From: Adineta steineri
Lineage: Eukaryota > Rotifera > Eurotatoria > Adinetida > Adinetidae
DNA length: 64,000 nt
Direction: 5' to 3'
Assembly (NCBI GenBank): GCA_905250115.1
Contig: CAJNOI010000016.1
Coordinates: 581,302 to 645,301, forward strand
A model generated the notes under the pieces. That model was not told where the DNA came from. It saw only the letters and a list, made by a program, of their open reading frames with translations, and did not search any database. The translations under genes were made by a program, and so were the position numbers. Numbering within the stretch: position 1 is the first letter of the stretch; every line of letters starts with the position of its first letter. Positions 12,496 through 22,900 of the stretch are shown here, piece by piece.

Positions 12496-13942
12496 CTACC
12501 ATTTATTTCGTTTTTTTTTTACATTTATTTGTTCGATGAAGAAACTTTATCTCTTCTTTGCTCGCTCTCTCTCTCTCCTATATTCCATTTTCTTTTGCCA
12601 TCATTGAGTGCCACAAAATGTGCTTGATGTTGTTCGAGCGAGAAAAAGACACACATATAAATTTATATAGATATCGAAAGGAATTTGTTCTTTTCTTTCT
12701 TTGTTTTAAATAAGACAAGAACCGTACATAACGTACATTACTCTTTTTTTCCCGTTTTTTTTGTCTCTATCTCCATTTCTCTGTACTTTTTCTTTACCCT
12801 AAGGGAACAAACAAATAGGAGAGATATATTATACGATGATGATGATAATGATGTTATTATTTAGAAGGTAATGGCCTTTCAATAAAACTGTGTGAAAGAG
12901 TGGGAAAAAAATGAATCGAAAAGAAACACACCGAGAGAGAGATAGAGAGGAAAATGTGTGCAAGGAAGAAAAACGAAATAGCTAAACGACGGCGCGTCGG
13001 GTCGATTTTGAATAAATGTCCTTCATATATTTCATAGAGAAAAAAAAACAAAATGGACGGGAAGAAAGGAGAAAGATAAAGAAAGCTAGAGAAAAGTTAT
13101 CGAAGCGTATCGGTTAGCATTTTCATTTTTGCTGCATTCTTTTTTTGTCTTGCTTTTCGTGCTTAACGATTAGATATACATATATGTATGTTGACGAACA
13201 GTAATAGTAAGCACAAATAGATAGTATAAGACGTGGTAACAACAACCACTGTAGTTTTTGTTCCACACAACAACTAATCATTCGTTTTTTTTTGATCAAC
13301 ACAAGCAGACAAACAGGCAGGCGAGCACACACACACACATACACATTTCAAGGATATCACATTTCAAAATAGGGCTATAGGGCTAGACAGGGTTATACAA
13401 AAAAAAAGAAAGAAAGTAAGAATGTACATAGTTTAGTACAACGATGATTTTTATTAAATATGTAGTTTTGAAAGGTTTCTTTTTAAATTAATATTTCACA
13501 AATTTCTTTTTTTTTCTCTTGTATTTCATTTTGTTTTGTTTTGAAACATTAGAAGTCAAGTGGTTAAACAGCTTAGATTGTATGTACTTCTCTTATTCAC
13601 TACTTAGACCATTTTAGTCCTTAATATATAGATAAAAGAAACTAAGTACGTATGCATTAGTCAGTCAAATAGAAGAGATAAACCAACTATTGTATTGTTT
13701 AGTTCAAATGAATTAAATTCGAACATTGAAGTGAAAGAAAATCTTTTTATTTTGTTTTTTTCTTACTTACGAAATTAGTGTCTTTTTTTTATTACAGAAA
13801 AACAATTCAATTTCTTATTTCTAGTTAATGTTATCATCTATTTGCCGATTCGTCTAGTCGTTATTTAGACTAAATATTAAATAAAAAGGAACTTCTCCCG
13901 GTAGAAAAAAAAATTTGGACTGAATAAACTATAAAAATCAAT

Positions 13943-16900
13943 ATGATGCAAGTTGGAACAAATCAATCAGCTACTTATCATAGTCAACCAGCACTATCTT
14001 CATCAGGTGGACAAACAGGTCGTTCATCATCAACATCTCGTCAACAACAACAACAACAACAACAACCACAATATGATAATGAACAATTAGCAAATATTCG
14101 ACCACGCATATGTATTTTACGTAAATGGCCACATTATGATGGTAAGAAAATAAATAATTTCTAAAATATTAAAAAAAAACTATGATTCTTTTTTGTTTAT
14201 AGGTTATGGTGTTCATTTAGCACGTAATCAACATTGGCTTGGTTTACGTATTGGTGATGTTGAACCAAATAGTCCAGCTGAAAGTGGTGGTCTTTTACGT
14301 GAAGATGTTGTTCTTGCTGTAAACGGTCATTCAGTTGAAAATGATGATTTTTTTGCTATACTCTCATTTATTCAACATGAACTTGAAGCTGATCAAATTC
14401 GTTTTCTTGTACTTGATCCTCAGAATGCAGATTTAGCTCGACATAATAATTTACATATCGATGAAAATCATCGAGCATGTGTTCGAATGGAAACACCAAC
14501 ATTAACTGTAAGTCCAGAAAAAGTTTTATATGATCAATGGCGTGCAACAAATAATGTTGATCCAACAGCAGCACAAAATACAGTTCATCTTGGACCAACA
14601 CTATCATTAAATCAAAATCAAAATATTCCAAATACTCAACGAAATCAACAAAGATCTTCAAATGATAGAAATGATGATGTTTATACATTCTTACCATATT
14701 CAGGTATGTTCTGATTTTTAAACAAAAAAGAAAATACTTCAGATTATTACTATAAGCTTTATTTTACAAACATAAGAAAGACATATTTGATTCTATTTTT
14801 TTCTATCTCTGATTTACTCTCTCTCTCTATAAATATCCTATGAACAAAGTAAACTATTACAGATCGTGCACTTGAGAACGGCAAATCATTTTTTGAAATA
14901 CTCTTCGAACAAAATGATCATCCATCATCAAAACAAGACAAAGACCAACGGGAAGGTGACCAAGAAAATGAACAACAACAACAACAACATCCACGTCATA
15001 CTACATATGATCCATCTAATAAGCATTTTACCGGTGATAATGATAATAGTGGAGATCATAAAGACAAAACCCATGGTAGTCAAATCAAAGATGGTATTAA
15101 AAATATCGCTAAAGCAGGCATTGACAATCTTAAATCTATTTTACCGACAAAAACTCACGATGATAATGATTCTAAACATAAACCTAGTAGCGGATCAATA
15201 GATCATTCTTCTAGTAGGGATGATTCTCCAACATTTATTGACAAAGTTAAAGATAAATTGAAACCATCAGCACACAGTCCTACAAATACACCGAAACAAC
15301 AAAAACAATCACAGCCATATGAAAATATGTGGCAATCATCATCTCAGTCACCGCAGCAGGGTAGGAGATGAGAAAAAATATTAAAGAAAAAAAATAAAAT
15401 GCTTTTGGTTATGGATGCTGCTTATCTATTTGACTAGTATTTCTTTCTGCGCATGACTATGCATGAAACTAAAATTAAATTATTTTATTTTTCTATATAG
15501 TAATTGAATATTCTATTTTTAGACACAAATAACAATTTAAGCGATGAACAACCACGTTTGTGTTCATTACATCTTCGATCTGGCGATACAATTGGAATAT
15601 CATTACAACCTGATAATGATTTTAGTCATATTATAAAACAAGTTGAACCAAATTCTCCAGCTGGTCGTGCTGGTATTGAAAAAGATGATTGTATTATAAC
15701 ACTTAATGATATACCACTTCTTCGTGTTTCATACGAAGAAGTTTTAAATACTCTTAAAAAATCTCGTGATGAACCAGATCTTGATTTTCTTGTTGCAAAA
15801 AAATCTTATCTACTTAAATCACGTAAAGATAAAACAGCTGTAGGTGAAGTTTTACCATCATCAAATTTACCGGACAGAAATAGTTCATCAACTATACCAC
15901 CAGCACAAGCATTGGAACAACTTTATGATAAATATAATAAGGACAAGAAACCATCATTTGATGAACAAACAAATTCGAATAAATCAAGAGAAACAGTTTC
16001 GACATCAACACCAAATAATCGATATGATCCAAATTCATCAGATTCAGATAATAATCGATATCCATCAAAACCACAACAAGGACAAATTTTACATGGTGTT
16101 GGACCAGCTACAGCTGATCAATCATCATGGGGTGGAAAGTCAAGTGATGATTTTCGTGTACCAGCTAGTGGTGATTCATCAACTCGTTCAACTTCACGAG
16201 ATCGACGACCAGGTTTGTATATATATATATATATATTTGTCTTTTAATTACAAATATTTTTGAGTAACATTTGCATGACCTTTCTATAGTTTTTCTACAA
16301 AGAACCTTTAACTAAAAATAACATTTCTTTTTAATAGATGCTGATGATATCAAAGGACGTAATAGTTCAGTAGAAGATTCTTTTAAACCTTTACAAGTTG
16401 GAATTACTAATCCAACAGCATCACAACAAGCATCTGGAAATGTTTCACCTAATCTTGTTGACGATCGACAACGTGGAGGTCGACCAACATCATATGATCA
16501 ACGAGATAATTCAACAGGAGCTTTACCAAGCCCTGGTACAGCAGCTGGAGCAAGTAATCGTGGTGATACAACATCTTCGCAACCATCACGATCAAATCAA
16601 ACAATTCAAAATATTACAAATGCTGTACCCATTGTAGCTGGTCAAGGATCATCTCCACGAAGTGACTATGATCAAGGTTTATTAAATATATACTTATTTT
16701 TTGGGTATGAGTGTAATATCTGTTTTATTTTTTTAGGAACCTCTCAAAATACTCCATCAACTCAATCAGATGCTCGTTTAGGTAAGTTGTATTCTAATAT
16801 TTCTATTTAAAACTTTTAAATACATAAAAACAAATTGAAAAAAACTAAAAGAATGAATGTGACTATACAGGCGTTACCAAAGCGATGAGTGTTCCGAGTA

Positions 16901-19900
16901 AACCTCCCAAAAGCAATGTACTTACGGCTGTCTATAGTGATTCAGATGATGACGATTTGTCTGATATATCAGAAAGATCACGGGAAGAAGATATATCTGA
17001 TCCGGTTATTCACAAAAATTTACCATCTCATGCTACTACGACTGGAGCTACAGATAACAAAATAAACCAATTATCTGCTGATTTATCCAAAGAAATTATA
17101 AAATCAGGTCTTCATTCTCCAGAAATTTCATCCAGAGCTTCAGCATTAGGTCTTCGTACATCAGAAACGTCACCTAATTCAACAAATCAAAATTCAAATT
17201 TTAATAAAGATCTGAACGAGAAACAAGGACTGACTTCAGTAAATCCAAATGCTAATCAACAATCAACGACATCGCCAGCAAATGTTAAAACAAGTGGAGA
17301 TGGTCGTACTTTAGAAAGATCTGATAGTGATGATACTATATCTGATATACCACCGATCGGATCATTAACAAATCCACAACAGAGTGTACAAGCTCGTTGT
17401 CTTGAAAAATTTGCTAGTAATGAATCTCTATCGGAAGCCGGTAAACAGAATATCGTTGCATCACCAGATATGAGAACAAATGTTCAAGCTCGACGTCTTC
17501 AAAAATTTGCCAGTGATGATTCTATATCAGAGGCTGGTAAACAACCAACTTCATCAGCAAGAGATATGAAACCGATTGTACAAGCTCGTCGTCTTGAACA
17601 ATATGCTAGTGATGATTCTATATCGGAGAGTGAAGTACCACCAATCGGATCATTAACGAATACCCAATCGAATGTACAAGCCCGACGTCTTGAGAAATAT
17701 GCTAGTGATGATTCTATATCGGAGGCTGGTAGACAACCGACTGTAAAAGCTCGTCGTCTTGAGAAAACCGATAGTGATGATTCTGTATCGACTACTAGTA
17801 TACCGCCAATCGCTTCATTAACGAATAATCAACCGAATGTACAAGCTCGTCGTCTTGATAAATCTGATAGTGACGATAATATTTCAGGTGCTGAATCTCA
17901 AGCAACAAAACAATCTGCTGCCGATACATTTTATTCACCTGTTGAATCAGTCGATGATGCAACTGATACTGAAGAACAACCAGCAGATAGTTGGCATCAA
18001 CGTGTAAAAAAGGAAATCAATCAAATTAGAACTCCGGATAATAAACAAACTCTGTCTCAAGCAAGAACACAAGATGAAAGTGATGATGATGACGATAGAA
18101 GTTCTTCTGAAGAATCTGAAAGTCAGAAAACACCATTACCAAGAGGAAAAATGGCGTTCGGTGAGCCAGATACATATATACAGCTTGGTTGTAAACGGTT
18201 TATATACTAACACTATGTGTGTTTGTGGTGTATCTCTTTTTATGCCTATTTCATAATTGAATTTGACCGACATAACAGCTTTCTTCTTAGAATGTGTTTT
18301 TTAATCCCTTTCTTTTTCTTATTTAACACTTCTTTCAAATAATCGATACATTTATTCAACTTTATTTTTTTTATAGCTACATTACCACTATCCGAATTAA
18401 AAGATTATGGTTATGATTTACATGATATACAATTAATGCAACCAACTGAAACAAGTCCAGTTGGTCTAAAATTAACTAAGCAACATGATCCATTACAATA
18501 TATTATAACAGCTGTTGCTAAAGGAACAAAAGCAGATTTAGCTGGTCTTAAAGTTAATGATTGGCTTATTAAAGTTGAAGATAAAGATGTACGTTTAGTT
18601 GAATTTGCTGAAGTTTCACAAGATATTCGGCAATTATTAACTAATGCTGGTTTAATTAATATGGTTGTAGCAAGAAAGAAATCACCAACATCATCACCAA
18701 CAATTAAACCAACTGAACAACTACGATCACCATTACCATCAACAGTATCAAAACCAGAATCAATTAGTCGTCAACAAGGAGGTATTTATGATTTTTCAAT
18801 AGAATAAAAAACTTTTGATCATACGTTTATTGCTCTGTTTAGGTCAAATTCCAGCATCATTATTAACAACCGATATTACACGCGATACACCTGATAATAA
18901 TCAAGTTCGTTTTATACCTGATAAATCTCAACATTCACCACCAACACATTCTCCACGTTCACCAGTTTCAACACATGTTAACGCACCTGGTGGTCCATTA
19001 TCAGTTGGCATAACAAATCCAATATCGGATGAAAATCAAACAAGATCTCCACGTTCACAAAGTCAATCGCCACGTCATTCACCAACACGTGCATTTACTG
19101 TTAATCGACAACAAGAAGCATCATTAACTGATGAACGTATGTTTTCATTTATTTTCTTTTTCTATTTTATTAATCTTTCTTTCTTTTCTTAAAGCAGCAT
19201 CCGATGAAATTGATCCAAATGATATTCGTAAAATTGAATTAAAAGAAGCATTAGGATTAGATTTTAATTCATTTATACCTGAAGGTGATAGTAAAATTCA
19301 AACACATTTTATTAGTAATGTTCAACCATCATCAATGGCTGATAAAGCTGGTTTACGTGATGGAGATCGTATATTAACAGTTAACGGTTATGATGTTAAA
19401 AATGCTATACATGAAGATGTTCGTCGTATGATGCAAGGAAAAAAACCATTACAATTAACAGTTGTCAATGATCCAAAATATTTAGAATTAATTGAAAATG
19501 TCAAACGTAATCAACCTAAAGGAGAAGGTACAGAAGATAGTAATAATACTTTACCACCCGATTATGAAACAGTAGAGCAAGAAAAATCGGGTGGTGGTGT
19601 GAGTGGTAAAATGATTGTTTTTCTATTATGATTAGAATTATCGATCTATATTTTTTGTTTTTTTTCTTCTTTGTCTTAGATGTAACTAGTCGTAATCGTT
19701 CAATAGGAAAAAGTGTTACTAGTGATTCAGGTAGTGATTCAAATGTCGTACGTTCAAAACCCGGATCACCAAAATCAATCAATGATGATCTATCAAAAGA
19801 TTCTAATGCTTTATTTGTTGATGATAAAGGTCCCGTTCAAGGAAAACATTGTATTTTAAAAAAAGATCCAAGTTATAATGGTTACGGTCTTTTATTACGT

Positions 19901-22900
19901 TATCAAAATGGTCTTCATTTAATAGATCAAGTTGAAGAAAACTCTCCAGCTTATAATTGTGGTTTACGTGAAGATGATGTCATTATATTTGTTGATAAAC
20001 GAAATGTTGAACAAATGACACATGATGACGTTAAAATACTTATTCGAAAATTATCATTATCAAATACAAATATTGATTTAATATTATTGAGAAAAAATGA
20101 TATGGCACGATATAAAACTTATCAAGAAAAAAATACTGTCAATTGGCAACCACTTCTTCAAGATAAACTTTATCATGAAATACAACAAAGTAGGCAAATC
20201 ACATATCGACGAAAATCATATTATAATAAATCATAAAAATTAATTAATCTTTGCATGATAATATATGTTTATAATATATAACTAATTTAGCCTTGTATTT
20301 TTTGTTTAATTGCATGTCTTCTTTTGCCTGTGTGTTTCTTCCTTTTCAAAATCTTATAGATTATGCTTAGTATGTGTGTATTTGTGTATATTTTATCGTA
20401 TACTCTAATCTAACAAAAATAAATAATCAACACTTGTCTTTTTGCATGTCACATACTTATGTAACTATACTAACTCTTTGCATGTACACTATTTCAATAA
20501 CAATGGATTATATTTACCATTGGGCTTAGCCATACATTCATTATTCTTCTTCTTTTCTTACAGCTGAACAACACGATACTGATAATAGTCGTTCAATAGA
20601 TGATCCAGTAAGTGTTCCACGTAAACAATCAGTAACATCATCATCAGGTAAACAACAAGCACCAGCTCCACCAACATCATCAGCTACTACACGTGTTTGT
20701 ACTTTATATCCATCTGCTGAACGTACGGCAGGCTTTGCACTTAGTGGTAAAGCTCCTCCTCCATATGTTATTTGTCAAATTGAAAAAAATTCTCCTGCTG
20801 AAAAAGCTGGTTTACTTATTAATGATACACTTTTATCAATAAATGGAAAATCAGTTACTGATATAAGTTACGAAGAAACAGTTAAATTAATTAAAGAAGC
20901 ACTTCAACAAAAAAGTGTTGAACTTGTTGTTCGAGATCAAGCCAACGATAATAAACAAGATCAAAAAAATATTAAAGTCGAACGTCAATCAACAACGAGT
21001 GATCAAAGATATAATTCTATGGGAAGTAGTGATAGCAATGCTTTAGGAAATCTTGGTAATACTGGAGGAGGAGAAGCAGGTGGTCGAGATGCCAATACAG
21101 TCGAACAATATCAAAGTATGTAAAAAATTAAACTATTAAAAAAAAGAATGCTTGAAAACTTTTTATTGGGGTTCTATTATTTCTCATCTGAAGCTTTTGA
21201 ACAACACTACCCAATGCTCACGGATGCCTTTGCATGATAAAAAACAAAAAAAACCTTTCTTAACTGACTATTGATATAATGATTTCAGAGCTTATTAATT
21301 GTATGTTTTTATCTTTTCCCTATTTCATCAACAATGGTCAAATTTTAAACAAAAAAAAAATTTTTTTTCTTTCTCTTTTTCAAATGGTGTATTGTGCATT
21401 TTAGCTGCTGCCGTTGTGGATGGATAGGGGATTAGTCAACCTATATTGTCTTTTCACACATTCTCTAAGCTTAATACTGATGACAATAAATGCCGCTTGT
21501 TTCTTGACACTTTACAACACCAATTCTCACCAAAATAAACATACTCTAATAATTTCTTGTTTTTTTCGTTTTTTTCTCTCTCATTTAAGATCGAGGCAAG
21601 TCTTCCTCCTCCGCCGACGGCAGCAGCGTTCGTACGAAGAAATAAATTCCGATCGTAATCTTCAATGAGAGACTAATCATCATTAATATATACATAATGT
21701 ATATATATATATCTACTTAATTGAAAAAGAAAATAGAACATTTTTAATATAAAATATATATGCTCAAGGCAAGTTTTGCTTGAACTATTATAATTATTTC
21801 TTTTTTTTTGGCTTTAAAAAATTGATCCTGTTCGTTTGCCTATATTTTTTGCAATTTGGAGCTCTATTTTTTTTTATTATTATTATTATTACTAAGTTCC
21901 AACTGCTTTTGCTCATTATTTAGTTCGGCATGTATTTTTGTTCTTTTTTTTTCTGCTGCTTTTTAGAACAGCGAAATAAAGAATTATCATATACGTTACG
22001 TCTTTGTCATTTACATCCAACTAATGGTGATGGTACACAAGCAGCAACATTTGGTTTTGAATTAAGTGAAGAACCTGATTATGAATATCCATTAATATTA
22101 CGTGTTAAACCACAATCACCAGCTGAAGGTGCTGGTTTACAATCACGTGATATATTATTAAAAATTAATGAACGTAAAACCAAAGGTTTAGGTTATGAAA
22201 AAGCTAAAAAAGAAATTGAAAAAGCTAAACGTGATGGTCGATTGGAAATGCTTGTTGTCGATCAAGAAACATTTGATTATTGTAAACGTTCAAAGAAACC
22301 ATTGAAAGAACCTGAAATGAAAGTGAAACATATTTTTCCAAAAAGTAGGTCATCAGCAAGTTTTCATAAATTACCTGTTGCTGGAGCAACATCTTCATCA
22401 CTTTCATCACGAGAAGATAGTGGAGAACAGTTAAGTAATAGTATTACTAAACAAGATGATAATAATCCATATTCTCATCGTACATCGGATGCTTATCGTC
22501 TTTCGGTATCAAAAGAAACGGATTCTGAGAATGAAGATGAAAAACCAAATTTATCGCGAGAAAAATCATCTCCTGAAATTTCATCACAACCTAAAACTGC
22601 ACGCAATTCAGAAGCACCAGTTAAGTTTGATTTAACTACACCAACGAATGTTACTACTGATCAGCATCATCATAATGAACAACCTTTGAAATTTCGTAAT
22701 CGTGATGAAGTTACAGCACAACGCACAAGTGATTCTTCAGCTACAAGTCAAAATGCACCTAATTTATCACGATCAGCAACATCACTACAACAGAAATCTG
22801 CTAAAGATTCAAAAGGATCAAAAGCAAAAGCTATACCACATGCAATTAATAATTTATTTCACAGAATTGGACATTCAAAATCATCAAAACGTTCGTGATT

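Larger units (their letters stand above)
5841..13942. other. 8-kb stretch without a confident gene
   Basis: Very AT-rich DNA with many pyrimidine tracts, AT and AC microsatellites (for example around 7715-7737, 8155-8175, 10580-10605) and no frame with sustained conserved coding. It may be the upstream regulatory region and non-coding 5' exons or introns of the PDZ gene that starts at 13943. Three minus-strand stretches (7524-7605, 10607-10724, 12346-12495) read like terminal coding exons and are listed separately. The longer open frames here are low-complexity runs from pyrimidine tracts. Confidence 0.6.

Noticed and set aside
14368-14697. 109-aa minus-strand frame over PDZ1 exon 2
   Set aside because: Antisense shadow of the conserved PDZ coding exon; His/Tyr/Phe-rich composition results from A/T-ending codons.
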